NCBI GenBank assembly: GCA_029378245.1
Contig: JARKIF010000023.1
Location: 310,001-374,000, forward strand
DNA: 64,000 nucleotides
Source: Roridomyces roridus
Taxonomy: Eukaryota; Basidiomycota; Agaricomycetes; Agaricales; Mycenaceae
Direction: 5' to 3'
Positions within the stretch are counted from its first letter, which is position 1, and every line of letters begins with the position of its first letter. Below are positions 1-13,749 of this stretch, piece after piece. The notes beneath the pieces are model-generated. The model searched no databases. It was given only the letters and a program-made list of their open reading frames with translations, and was not told the DNA's origin. Both the position numbers and the translations under genes were made by a program.

Positions 1-2949
1 ACAACATGTAAACCTCGAAGGAGGCGACGGAGCACACGTCTCGAAGTCCCCGAATAGATGGCGACATTTGGACGGGCATGATGTGAACAGAATCTTAATC
101 GAATCACTCATCGGAATAAATCAACCGCAAACTGCCGTTGCAGAGAGAGGACTAGAAGTACCATCTCGAAGTTCTGCAGTAGATGGGCACATTCGTAGAC
201 AGGTATGATGCGAAAGGCAGCTGCAGCCAACCGTGTTGAATGGACAGGAGCTCTGAATTATTGCACGAGGAGGAAATTGTGCGGCGTGCCGTGACTGGGC
301 TTGAACAGATGTAATGCTTTTGAGAGGAGAAATCGCAGGTACTGAGTAACGTGGGGGGATCATGGATTAAATCCACTCGTTGCAGATAAAGGAAGTGGAA
401 ATATTTGGTCCTAGCCAGATAGACGGTACACCGTACGGAGCCCGCTGGTAAGCGTGTGAACGAAGTGTCATGTGAACCAAACTCGATGCAGCCTGCTGAG
501 ACAGGCCAAAACAGATGGCGAGAGAAGATGCCAAACTTGTGCCAAACCCACTGTGACTGTGGAGTGTAATACAAGCAAAATACAGGCATGAGGTCTCCCC
601 CAATGAACAGAATTGAGAGCATCGAGAGAGGACTCGATGGGATAATAAAGTGGAAGCTCTGAAATGGAGACTATTGGTGGCAGGAGGGTGAGGCTCAATG
701 ATCGAACTACCCTGTTGGTCGATGATAATGCTCCACAGCCATCAATTCTACATCGCCGACCCAATAAGGCACCGAAGGATACAACGAGGAGGAAGGGCTC
801 AGAAAGGCCTCGTGCTCGGACAAAGACCAATGCATGTAGGTGAGGAATAGAAGCATTTTGGCAGTTCGAGAGCCCAAGCAGAAAGCAATGAGCATGGAGC
901 GCCAGTCAATGTTCGACCCGCCCATGGCAACGAAATCTTGGTTGAGGTGCTCCAATCATGTAGGCCGTATACGAGGAGGCCGGATGTTTAATGAGCGTGT
1001 TCGCGAGGGTTCGAACCTGCCCTCTGAGTTGATGGGGCAGTCGACGACAACTTGATCGCGAGTGCATACCTCACAGTGGCCTTGCAGTGGGCTACAAGTA
1101 CGAACTGCCAAAGAAGTGGTTGGATGAACAGACACTATATTTGAAGGCATAACGGAGACCCAACGAATGCCTACAAGGCATAATAGGCAGTACAGAACGT
1201 TGCTTGCCCGATCGCGAATAAGCCGAAGAGTCAAAGAAAAGGTTCTGCCCAGACGTCGGCGTGCATACACCTCGAGCGAATGGAATATGGCGCATCCGAC
1301 AGCGCAACGTAGTCGACCGTCGTTCCGAGAATTAAGTGAAGGAAGCGCCCGCATTGTTAATGTACACGAATTCCAATAGCCATCAGAGAGCGCGTCCGGA
1401 TATTCAGACTAGGAGCCACCGCCTGCTCGAGTATGAGATAAATAATATATTTGATCCCAATAGCGTCTCCGATGACGAAAACAAACATCCGGCGCTTGAG
1501 GACCAGGAATTGCGACATGCAAAAGTAGAATGCCGTCGATGGCAACAAGTAGTAAGTCAAGGAGGGAGTGAACTCGACACTTTCGACGATAGTGGGACAG
1601 GACTTTCGTTTGCGTACAGAGCTATAGGGCAATCAAGCGCTTGACACAAAAGGGGCTCTCGATGGCCTAGGAGGGTTGAAGGTAGCTGCTTTCGATAGCG
1701 GAACTCAATGCTTTGATAGCAGAAGAAGCGTCGAAATGTGGGAAATCCGGTATTCGCGTGAGTGTAGAACCTACATCGTAAATCAGGGCAATAATCAGTC
1801 TCATATCTATCCGTTGTGCGAGGGTCAATGAAGCCGATCTGAAATAAGAGTTTACTCTAATTCGTTCCCAAGCCGTAATCACTCCCAGTGATGCCCGAAG
1901 GAGTGAAGCATCCCTTTGAATGAATGAATGAGTGCACAATTTCGATCACGGCGGAAGTCATTGATTTGATAGAATGAAGGCACGCTCTTGATGGCGGCGA
2001 AAAGGTTGCTCATGATAGCTTAAGACGACGGTCGCAAAGGTACAGGAGGATGCTTTCGATAGCACAAGGCAAGTAGGGTACACCCTCGATAACGACAGAG
2101 AGACGACGAGGCGTGATTGAAGGGTAGAGTGTGGATAACTACATATCCAGGATATTGCGACGATCCGGGACGAGGCTAGCAGTACCGAGACATGAATGCA
2201 GTTACATCAAGCAAACTAAGCCTTGAGGATATGGAAACGAAATGCCTGCGATGGCAGAGAGTTCACGATGACAAGTTTGACTAACTGGAGTACTGAAGGA
2301 TAGGGATGTGAATGCCTTCGATGGCGGGAACAAGAATTCCAGTGATCAAACATACGTGGATGGGAGATGGGATGCCTTCGATGGCAGAGAGTGTCTGCAA
2401 TGACAAAGTTCAAACCAAAATGCCGTCGATGGCAAAGCGCGTCTTTGATGACGAAGTACAAGACACCCATCACTGAATGACATCGATGTGTATTCAAGAA
2501 AAATTCAGTGAAGGAGCCAGCTCGCCGCTTTCGAAAGCAAATAGAGCTACATGGTAATCCAGCGCTTGAGGACATGGATGCATGCTCCGAAGGGGCACTC
2601 GATGGCCTAGGGATAATAAAAGTGATGCTTTCCACAACGGAGGCCCAAGCTAAACCAGGGAGTGCAGAGTAAACTTGCCGTTGATGTGTCGGAACATGGG
2701 TAACAGGGTGTTGCCGTCAGTGCAGAACTTGAAATCCAAGATCAGACAATACCAAATCCGGTCGTCTTGCCGCGGTCAAAGGAGTTGGCTCAGAGCAGAG
2801 GGTAACGCAGCAAGCCAGAGTTGAACACTGGTTGGTTAATTCGACATTTTGTATCTGTTGTCAAGTCGAAGTTGTAACCGTTCCGAAAGACCCAGATTTG
2901 TAGCCAAAGGACTGCCCTGTTCGTTACTCTTGAGGACGGGGATGCCTAT
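1..2949. other. Gene-poor, eroded repetitive DNA
   Basis: I see no intact gene here. Short direct repeats recur at irregular spacing, such as ATGCCTTCGATGGC-like words at about 1529, 2242, 2312, 2372 and 2420, and GCGCTTGAGGACATGG-like words near 1490 and 2560. They look like scattered, decayed copies of the unit that is better preserved at 2950-3395. Some minus-strand open stretches are hydrophobic (for example 1357-1632), but they change frame every 100-200 bases and could not be joined by plausible splice sites. Confidence 0.5.
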
Positions 2950-3395
2950 ACAATGTCCAGAAAGAACAAAAGGGCAATGTTTCCGATGGCGGAGGAATGA
3001 AGCAATTGATGCCCATCAAATTGACGCGTTCAAACGCGGAGAAATGAGCCCATCCAGCGCTAGAGGGCATAGATGTATACGAAGCAATGGGAACTCGATG
3101 CCCAGGAAATGAACACATTTGATAGTGGAGGAGTGAGGCAATTCAGCGCTCGAGGGCATGGACACATGTGAATGAATGGGAACTCTATGCCCAGAAAATC
3201 GACGCGTTCGATAGCGGAGAATGAAAGCGGTCCAGCGCTCAAGGGCATAGACACACGAGGAGTGGGAACTTGACGCCCGGAAACTCGACGCATTCGATGG
3301 CGGAGGAATGACGCACTCCAGCGCTCAAGGGCATAGAGGCATATGAATGAAAGGGAATTCGATGCCCAGGAAGGAGAAAACGGACAGCACGTCTG
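2950..3395. repeat. Degenerate tandem repeat, ~86-89 bp unit
   Basis: The marker CAGCGCTNNAGGGCAT occurs at about 3055, 3144, 3233 and 3319, giving periods of 89, 89 and 86 bases. Between markers each unit carries a GGGAACTCGATGCCCAGGAA-like block and a CGATGGCGGAGGAATGA-like block. The periods are not multiples of three and the open frames shift from unit to unit, so the array does not look protein-coding although long minus-strand open stretches cross it. Confidence 0.75.
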
Positions 3396-4181
3396 AGAGC
3401 ATAGGTGTGTTGTAGACCAGAGTTTGAGGCCAACATTGGCAGCCAAGCGGAATGAGTTCAACCGATAGCTGAGGATGTATAGCACAATTCCATAGCAAGC
3501 GACGGAATGGATGACAAGTTGATAGCCGCGATGGCGTACAGGGCTCGTACAGCCTCGTAGTGAAGAGAGAACGCGGATGACGGCACAGATAGAGGGTCAT
3601 AGGACCTTTAAAACTCCCCTTAGGCTCAGCCGCCACTCATCTACCAAGTCCCAATGAAAAGACAAAGTCCGGGTGAAGAAAGTGTATCCAGAAAGAAACG
3701 GGGTAAAAAAGTCGTTCCCAGCGGAGGAAGCGAGACAAAGTGGAGTATATGCAGTCAGAGAAAGGTTGTGGAGATCTTGGAGGATGGATTCGTCGACGTA
3801 TGCGCTGCATCGCACGAAGTGCTGGCAGATGGTCGTGGTGTGAGACAGAAGGTGCGGATCACCGATCATGTGTTACTCCGCTGTCACAAGAATCAGCATT
3901 GCTTTCGCAAGCTCATCAATGCTACACCAATTGTGGCCTCAAAGGTCACACCTCAGCGCAAAATGAAGTCAATTCGGTAGATGGTGCATGGCAAGAAGCC
4001 ATTCCGTGGAAAATCGGATCCCTGAAGGCCCGTACTCCTTCTACTCGGGGTGATTTCTTGGAAACGGTACATACAATTTCATGACCTATGCCGGGGGCAC
4101 ACCGGGTTGAAACCTTGAGTGGGGTGAGTTCTGACCCATCCAAACACCATGAGAAGCAAGATTGGGAAACTCCTCTCGAGT
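3396..4181. other. No supportable gene
   Basis: A 108-residue lysine/arginine-rich plus-strand open stretch (3654-3980) lacks recognisable domains, and its frame competes with two others of similar length. I see no convincing splice-joined gene and no terminal repeats. Confidence 0.4.
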
Positions 4182-4189
4182 AGGATTGC

Positions 4190-5019
4190 TAAGGCTCCAA
4201 CTATTTCCGTTCGAAAACTGTTTCCCCCGAAAAAACGGTTTTTATTTCCGTTTTGTTTGCCGGGTGTAGGACGCTGTACCGTAGTGTGAGTAACTATTGA
4301 CCTCACACGCGACCAGAAGTGGTAAGATGAGTCTATTCACCTGTACCGTAGTGTGAGTAACTATTGACTAAACTACGGTCAGCAGTGAGAGAGAACGAGA
4401 GGCGAGACCACATACCCTCACACGCGACCAGAAGTGGTAAGACGAGTGAGGGCAATGATGGCTTGCCAATCGGTTATCACGCCGCGGAGTAAACACCTCC
4501 AAACACCCATGTAGGTCAGCAACGTATCGCGTCCGCGTCTAACACCGGGTTGGGGAAACAGTTTCACAAACGGTTTGGAAACGGTTTGTGTCGGCACCCC
4601 TGTGGAGACTCGGAACCAGCCGCATGATTGCCACTCCCCGTCTCCTAGCAGGCCTGTGCACTTTGGGGAAGCACTTTCTTGGCATTTCCTTCAATGTTGC
4701 AAAATTCAAGCCACTCACAAACTATGGAATCAAACCCAGAGCTCTCGGCAGCTGCTTCGCCGAATTGATGTTAACCGACCAATTGTCAAGTCAGCGGCTC
4801 GTCTGGGCATCAGACCGGCCTCGATGCCTCCCAGAGTGGTTCCCTCTACATGTACACACCTACGCTCCATGAGCATCCTGGAGCCACTCTCGACACTCTG
4901 AAAAGGTGGTCAAAAATTAACTGTTCGCAAACCGTTTCAAACGGTTTGGAAACGGTTTCTTTCCGTTTCCATTTTGTTTTCCGAAAATCACAAACGGAAA
5001 CAGAACGGTTGGAGCCTTA
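4190..5019. mobile_element. hAT-like non-autonomous element (MITE-type), 830 bp
   Basis: The ends are inverted copies starting TAAGGCTCCAAC, with looser similarity for about 60 bases further in. They are flanked by a perfect 8-bp direct repeat AGGATTGC at 4182-4189 and 5020-5027, the target-duplication length of hAT transposons. The hexamer AAACGG (either strand) occurs nine times: 4233, 4248, 4568, 4579, 4932, 4939, 4950, 4963 and 4992. Most copies are subterminal, as transposase-binding sites are in hAT elements. There is no transposase frame, so the element would depend on a partner elsewhere. The superfamily call rests on duplication length and structure only. Confidence 0.8.
4274..4442. 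repeat. Two interleaved direct repeats inside the hAT-like element
   Basis: A 28-base block beginning CTGTACCGTAGTGTGAG occurs at 4274-4301 and 4341-4368. A second block beginning CCTCACACGCGACCAGAAG occurs at 4301-4327 and 4416-4442. The order is A-B-A-B, with unequal spacers that include ACTACGGTCAGCAGTGAG, a partial inverse of block A. This suggests internal duplication within the element. Confidence 0.8.
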
Positions 5020-6454
5020 AGGATTGCCAACGAAGCTATGTGGGTTGCCGAGTGAATTGCAGTTACCAGAAAAGCATCTCCAATGCATTCTCAGCTGTTC
5101 TTAATTCATTGAAGGAGGGTATCAGTCAACCTTACTGGTGATAAGGCCCAGGATTTCCCGAACGCACACAGTAGTGGACCTTGAGTGGACTGTCGAGCAC
5201 GAAATTAACTTTGCAGCGGGAGTTTTGAAGGCATAGGTGAGTATCATCTACATGGGGCGATGCAACAATAGCTCTAAATTGATTTACAGACGATTAGTTC
5301 GTGCCATAGGTGGTGGATGAACGACGATGTCAATTCCTCATGCAGTTGAGTGTTGTTGATCAGTCATGTGATCGCCCAACTCTCCTTCCCCGACTTCCAT
5401 CTCCCTCACCCATGCCCTTTCTTCGACGACATCCGCACCCACCAATTGCCGCTTATCGATGCGGAAGACATCCTAACGGCTCACCCTTCACTCACGGCCG
5501 GGCGTATGGTGCATTTACTGAGATAATCGGATTGGGAATCGGGATGCTGGTGCGTCGCTTGTCTCTCCACGTAGGTCATTCCTCGCTGATAGACCTGGCA
5601 GCAGTGAGGCTTCCTTTCCTCACACCTTCAGTGGCTTGTGCACTGCACCCAGGCCTTACCTCCGAGCCATGGCGATGACTACGTGGCAGCGACTCCCCTG
5701 ACTGATGCATCCCGTCTACCACTAGCGACTAGGCTCTGTCCCCGATACGCTCCATCGAAACGCTCCGCAGCTTTCCTGCAAGGGATGGTCTTTGGTCCTC
5801 TCTGTCGCATCCTCGTTTCTCTTTTCATCGTTTGGGCAAGCCATAAACCGCCGGGAAGAGATCCGCCCTCTGGAACTCCCAACCCGCGTTGGCATATACC
5901 CTTTGATCCTCAGATGCACACCATCACCATCGCATTCCATCTATGTACACCCAAAACACCGGTTGCGACTTTTGCCGTCTTCCACTCCACGCACATCCGT
6001 GCTGCAGCATTGACGCGGTATGCACCCGGTGGGCAGCAAGGGCAGAGGGAGAACGACGGGCGCCGTTGATGGGCACCATGTGGTGGATGTGGAGGACATA
6101 TTGAGGTGTGTATCCATCGCAGAGGCCAGGCGGGTAGCGCGCAGAGGGCGGGAAGTGAACGTGTGCGGGTGTGTAACAATCACGAAGGGTAGGTGCCGTG
6201 AGCGGGCGTGGCGGCTGGGCAGAGGGCACGGAAGGCGGGTACGTGTAGCCGGCGGCGCTGAACGCGCTGGAACCGATTACTCCTCCAAGCGCCCACGAAC
6301 GCTAATGACATACTTTCTACCGCAAAATCAATGTGTATTATGTATTCATTTTTTTCAACACGCGCTGTTCTCGTAAAACGCAGGAGACAAGTGATTACAT
6401 AAGGTGGCGGGGGGCGGGGGCGGGTGGCAGTACCTTGCGCGCAATGAGGTCAAC

Positions 6455-6556
6455 TTTATTGCAACATACACTACCTTTGCAATATGACCAACTCTATATC
6501 TCTAACTTAGTAGAATTTGCAGCTTTATTGCAACCTTTATTGCGGCCTTTATTGCA
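6455..6556 (+). repeat. TTTATTGCA word cluster
   Basis: TTTATTGCA occurs at 6455, 6524 and 6548, with the variant TTTATTGCG at 6536, within about 100 bases of AT-rich DNA. The last three copies are 12 bases apart, like a short tandem array. The role is unknown. Confidence 0.6.
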
Positions 6557-6574
6557 TCTAGGGGAAAATCGCTA

Positions 6575-6632
6575 AATCCCTTCAAATTAGAAAGGACACC
6601 CCCCTCATATGTCCCTTCTAATTTGAAGGGAT
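6575..6632. repeat. Inverted repeat, ~20-bp arms
   Basis: The arm AATCCCTTCAAATTAGAA at 6575 is mirrored by TTCTAATTTGAAGGGAT ending near 6632, with a short pyrimidine-rich spacer. No flanking duplication was seen, so this could be a hairpin or the remnant of a small element. Confidence 0.7.
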
Positions 6633-7577
6633 GTGTCCCAAAGGTGATTCATACATATACAATGGACATCAATGCGTGCCCTTGTGTTAACATGTGGAGC
6701 CACCCCCAGGGGCCAGCATGGCTATCTCAGTATCTGTGCCCTCCAGCCAGAAATTCCACCTGCACGGTGCAGGTGGATTCCATGTTGCCGACAGGTTTTG
6801 ACAGCTGCCGTGTTTGGTGATCACCAGCTGATGGTCTCATCTGGTGATCGCCTGACGGCACTTTGGCGGTGTACCAAGATCACCTCATGCCGGCCGGCCG
6901 CTCTTGGTAGAGGATTCCGTTGCGCTCCACCGTCTCGTTCAGGCTTCACTGTGCCCGACCCAAGCTCCCACTCCATCGTCGCCACCGTCTTCCTGGTTCT
7001 CTGCTCCGTATCCTCGAAATCAGCTCCTCAGAATGACAGACGAAGAGCTCGGTCCCGCTCAACGGGCCTGAGAGTGTCGCAACTCCCGGACAGCACATTT
7101 GCCCATAATGAAAATCGACTGAACTAGTACTCAAGGTCTGCTACTTCCCAAGTAGTCGCAAAATGTACACGATCATCCAGTCCTTTGGGTCGCTCGGGTA
7201 TCCAGAAAGCAAGTCCACTATCGTCCTTGGGAATCCGACCCAAGTTTACGTTCTTTTTATATTCGCGCCCAAAGATACACGGATTGCCATGCGCTGGCCA
7301 AGAATAGACATCACTCGGAAGCTCCGGTAACCTTGTGCCTATAGTTTCCCGACGACATAGAACAAAGATATCTTTTTCAACCCACTACGTCGGGCTCTCC
7401 CCGTTATCCGTGCTATAACAAACAAATAGCGCCGGTTTACCAATGCGTCGGACCCGCAGGTTAGTGGTGGTTGAGCCTTTGCGACAGCCACGCTCCTGCG
7501 ACCTCGGTGACGACGTACTGGATACATTCCCAGCTCAGGAAAGAAAACAGCCTGCATTCCCAGCTGAACCTTGAAGG

Positions 7578-9164
<1,587 letters not shown>

Positions 9165-10311
9165 GCGGTATCTCTGTGGTAGTTATCTTTATGCGTTTTC
9201 AGTCCTGTCTTTGGTAGAAGCGTATCATTGTTTGATATCATGGCTTATGTTGGGAGCTTGTACCGAGTGAGAAAAACAAAGAAACCGAGAAACACGGACG
9301 GTGGAGTCGAAGCTAATTATTTGTTGTACCCATTGTCCTGGATTCTATTATCTAACCCAATACAATAGCTCACACTAGAGGCGTTTGAGACTCAGATGAT
9401 GTGGTGATACGTTCCGAGACTCACCAACGGTGGCTCAAGTAGTACGTTTGTGTACCAAGTAGCGATAGACAGCTAAAGACTGAACTCATTGCCATCTATG
9501 TATGCCCATGAGCAACAAAAAACACGTCTCGGCCACCGCCTCCTATGACCCTCGAGAGGAATCGAACTCCGGCGTGACGGAACGTCTTCGAGGACTGTAA
9601 GTATCATTACTGGACCAATTGACAGATAATGTTCCGCCCATTCAGGCCGCCGACTGGAAGTTGCCACTGCGCGTACTGAGATCCGTGTGCGAAAATTGTG
9701 AACATGGACAAAAAATGAATTCTCAACAGACTTTTGAGCTTGCTCACAGACAGCCGGCGCGCTTGGCCTACGTCAAACTAACATAGACTGAGCATCTGGC
9801 TGCTAGAAGCTGCACTCGCAGGGCCAGCTCGGACACACGGCGCTTCACACTCAGTTTCGTACGATGCCCATGGATGCCCATCACACGAGATCATACCCGG
9901 ATCAACACCTGTGATCACCCCACATCAAACGGAATTGGAACTCAAACAGGACAAAGTGTGATAATTGACAAAATACAGTCTGGCAACCAGGACAGACGAT
10001 TTGCCATTTGCAATTCCACTACACGAATTCGGTGCTGGGCGGTGAATGAAACGTGCACTGCATTTGTCGATCAAAAGGAGTATATGGGCAACGGACACTC
10101 TTGGGCCTACTTAGTGTGCACCACTCTGTGAGTGGGTCCCATCCCTTCTGTGCACAAAACTCGTTGGAGCGGAAAGCAGGATTCGAAGGCGCCTAAGCCT
10201 GGCGAAACAGGCACATGAGGATCTCAAATTTCCGAATTTCAAAAAACAAGGCTGTACGAGCTCCCCGAAACTGGCAATTGGCAGCAAGAGTCTCATCCTC
10301 CGCAATCGACC
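9165..10311. other. Intergenic, no gene seen
   Basis: This is the 3' flank of the peroxidase and the promoter of the next gene. A minus-strand GTTCGATTCC word near 9560 resembles a Pol III B box, but no tRNA fold could be drawn around it. Open stretches are short and have no motifs. Confidence 0.45.
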
Positions 10312-10319
10312 TATAAAAA
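10312..10319 (+). promoter_or_regulatory. TATA box
   Basis: TATAAAAA lies 36 bases upstream of the ATG at 10348, with a C-rich leader between them. Confidence 0.6.
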
Positions 10320-10347
10320 CTCCAAACACCCTCCCCGTGTCTTCAAA

Positions 10348-10942
10348 ATGCCCCCCTCCCGCCGTGCCTCAGTCGTGAGCGCCTCTTCCAAGGTATTCGG
10401 ACGCCCGTTCGAAAGCCTTCGGGCCTCCGTCGTGCGCACCGCGCGGCGTCGCAGCCTCCGTCGGCACACCGCAATGGGGTGCACCTTCGAATTTGTCACG
10501 CCCCCGACGCCTCCCGCGAGCTCGGTAGACCGCCGTCAATCGACGCTGTCCGCAGCCCCCCTCCTTCAGCGCAAATCCTCCTCGCTGTCCATCTCCCTCA
10601 GTGAATTCACGCAGCGCAACCAGTCTTGCATGTCCCTCGCGTCCGTGTCCTCTGACGAAAGCATGGACACGGTTGACTCGGCGGAGACGGTTACCCCGGC
10701 CGGCGTTGAAGGCTGTATGATGCCTTCCCAGTCGACGTTCTTCCACCCACCTGGTGCTCGACCACTGCGCCGTACGTCGAAGAGCACACGTCGGGTCAAG
10801 CGCTGCAGGAAATTCGTTTGGGTGCGTACCTCTCACTTGTGTTTTGTGTTAGATACTAACGAACTTCGCACAGGCCGTCATCACCTCCATCGTCTTCGTC
10901 CCCACGCCCGGAGTCACTATTGGCCCGTCTTCCTATCGGTGA
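10348..10942 (+). CDS. Small basic serine/arginine-rich protein, function unknown
   Basis: Two exons (10348-10821 and 10874-10942) joined in phase 0 by an intron with donor GTGCGT and acceptor GCACAG give 180 residues. The N-terminal third is rich in Arg and Ser. The middle has Ser/Thr/Pro-rich stretches and an acidic SSDESMDTVDSAETV patch. The C-terminus, coded by exon 2, is short and hydrophobic (AVITSIVFVPTPGVTIG). There is no signal peptide and no domain I recognise. A TATA box in good position and clean splice sites support it as a real gene. A 155-residue minus-strand open stretch over the same DNA is treated as a shadow. Confidence 0.7.
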
Positions 10943-11290
10943 TTTCAGTACGCTGCCTGGCAACCCTTCTTTCACTTCGCATTGTCTTCGGTCTCAGGTG
11001 ATAATCCCTCACGATCCAATGAATACATACTTATTTAGCATCAGTCTGTCCTTACTAGGTGTACCATCCCCTTTTTCGTCGGTCTACATATGTCGACATT
11101 TTGCCAGCTGTACTTTGCTTTAAATTATTCATTTTGTTTCTCGAAGCTCTGCGGGCATCTGCTGATCGTGCAGAGTTGACTACACTGGCCGAACACAGAG
11201 GCACGGAGGGATGAAACCAGTCTCACCGGCGGCTGTGTGTCGGGTAAACCATGAGGGAGTAGGAGTTTAGGGGAAAGGATGATCCGTCCG

Positions 11291-11321
<31 letters not shown>

Positions 11322-13749
11322 AAAAGCAGGAGTTGCCAGGGCCATACGGGACCGTCGCCGAGTCGAACGGGCGCACGCCGCGGACCGTGCCTAGTTAGCG
11401 CACGCACTGGTAATCCACTAGGGACTGGCACTCGAGAGATGTCGTGGGCTCAATATTCCCAAAGAGAAAGACAAAATTGTCCTCACTCCGCTATCTAAGT
11501 ATGTATACATGGAGCCCGGAGCGAACGGTTCTGACCGAGCGCTGGTGGTGATTTCGTGCGCGCACTGTTCGACACGACGTCGGTCTACCATCTCAGCCGT
11601 CATGATCTTTTCGAGTTTGACAATCGGCGAATTGCGATGCGGCAATCATTCATCGCAATTCGGCGAAATAAAAATGTTGGACTCGCCCAATTCCAAGGTC
11701 CCGGGTCGAACGGGGCGCGTTTTAAATACTGGAGGCCAAGGAGTTTCTCACTAAGTACCGCTGACACACTCTGGCTGCGGACGACGTTAAGGTTGCTTGA
11801 TTCAACTCTCGTCTTGGCGTTCCGAGTGCCCAATTAGCGGATCTGATGGGTTACATAATCAACTCATCAATTGCTTTCAGTGAAGTTTCAGGCAACTCGT
11901 TCGACGATGCTCACGGGCTCCTCCCATGCAGACACGCATCAAGTCTGGTCACCGCAGACACACTGGGTCCTGAGATTCGGTTCGTTTGTCGAATGCCAAA
12001 AGGCATTCTTCTGCAACGGCATCCTTGTCGAGGAAGAAGGAAAAGAAAAATCACTTCCACCCGGTTCAACCTGGTCCTGAATCGATTGGACGCGGTGGCA
12101 GCGAGATCTCAGTTCGGTCAAAAGTAGCAATCGGTTTCCTTGCCGATTCCATGGGTGTAATCATATCCCGGATCACTCAGAACGCTATATGTATCTAGCA
12201 CGAGCAGCCGCACGGCGGCGTAAAAGTGCAGGGCGCCTCACATGCCAGAGCGCAGATAGCGCCGGCCTGCGATCAAATTGTCAGTGACTTGACCCAAGGA
12301 CGGGAGAATTGTGGCTTCAAAGCCATACCGGGGCGGGGTTGGCACCGACGATGGGCTGTGTATTCATCCATCTGGTCAGTTCTTTCTCGGTATTATGGTA
12401 CAAAACCCACCACAAGGATGAGAAGGGCGGTGCTGAGAAGGGTCGATGGAGAGAAAAATTTCATTGTGGGTGGTCAAGGAAGCGGTCGTCTGGGCTTTTA
12501 TTTGAGAACGGGACCTTTCGTCAGTCGATACCCGAGTTCTAACTTCTCCGTCAACGGGTCTCCGAGGCTACTCGCTGGCCAGACCCATATATGTTTATGG
12601 ATCAGCATAATTGAACTGCAACTTCCTCTGCGCTTCCGTGTTCAATTGAATTGTGGATCGGGCCCGTTTGTTTCAGGTCCGCGCCGTTGTCAGCGCAAGG
12701 GAAACCAAATTGCCCTGCGCCCCGGGCATGTACTGTGCCGTCTTAAAATTGCATGCCCACATCATGACTAGTGAGTCCAGGTCCCGTAACTAAATGTTGA
12801 TTCATTTATCCCTTTCGCGACGGAGGATGGGTATCATTGGCACAAGTACAGAAACTGCTGCGGATAGCGATTGAAGTCGGGTGCGTACGCCGTATACACA
12901 TTTCCCCCGGTGTGATGAAGCCAATAGTTGAATCGAACCGTGGGAAATTACTGTCTGTACTGATGTGATCACCGGGAAAGAAGCCCCGTCATCACGGCGC
13001 AATCACTGGAAATCAGGGGACCTGACTATACAGGTTCACGAGCCTGTCTAAATGCCGTTGGGGTGGCTTAGATCTGGTCAGACCTCGGGCATCAAATCCC
13101 CGGGATGTGTGAGTTCTATGCCGCCGTTCGGAACGTTCCTGAATGCTAGTCTGGTTGGGTATTGTCCAACGGTACCGTTCTTTATGTTCAACATCCGCCG
13201 TCGCCGTCGGACTCTGGACTCGGTATAGCACGTATAAACATCATCACTTGGTGAGTCCCGCACTGAATCAACACTACATTTTTGATTCAGCCACTGGCCG
13301 CGGCGGATGGCTATCGTACCGCTCCCAATGTATCGAAACGCTGCAAATCTCGTTTTACTATGCCTATTTGAAGATGCAATACCAACCGATGCAGTGCGAC
13401 CGTGGGACATCATCTGATCGCTATCAACCCGATCGTAACTTCTCGCTCACAAGTGCCACCAAAGTGCCACACGCGTAAACACCCAGGGATCCAAGGAGGC
13501 TACTTATTGCAGCCTTTCCGGCTCCGCTCTATTCGCATGTGAGCTCCAGCCTCCGCCCATTTCATTACTCCAGAGTCCAGAGGCTATCCAAGACACCGCC
13601 CGTCCAAAACAGACATCGGGTGGAGAGCCACATGATACTCAAATCTTATGTCCATGGCTGGGCACGTCAGCCAAGAAAATCGATTTACAGACACTCATCA
13701 ATTTACACCCATAAGTACTCCCACTCTCCTTGCCCTCGAAACCGACCAC
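10943..13749. other. Gene-poor stretch with scattered repeats
   Basis: No gene is supported. The longest open stretch (12226-12771, 181 residues) has no motif and no promoter or splice context. There is a perfect 12-bp hairpin with arms at 11628-11639 and 11651-11662, a long homopolymer tract, and B-box-like words near 11357 and 11706 on the minus strand. Confidence 0.4.
11291..11325. repeat. Homopolymer junction: 21 C then 14 A
   Basis: A run of 21 C (11291-11311) abuts a run of 14 A (11312-11325). The length is likely unstable or uncertain in the assembly. Confidence 0.9.

Larger units (their letters stand above)
5028..7577. other. Long intergenic stretch without a supportable gene
   Basis: Open stretches of 70-150 residues exist on both strands, but none shows a family motif or a consistent splice chain. 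The stretch contains the TTTATTGCA cluster and the inverted repeat listed separately. It also has a short palindrome CCACCTGCACGGTGCAGGTGG near 6757 and a GGTGATCACC palindrome near 6825. The last ~400 bases are presumably peroxidase promoter. Confidence 0.4.

Noticed and set aside
2950..3395. CRISPR-like array
   Set aside because: Repeats are tandem and degenerate with no unique spacers, in a eukaryotic genome.
5310..5678. 122-residue plus-strand open stretch as a gene
   Set aside because: Low-complexity Pro/Arg/His content, no domain, no splice continuation.
12226..12771. 181-residue plus-strand open stretch
   Set aside because: No family motif, no splice or promoter context, and equally long competing frames nearby.
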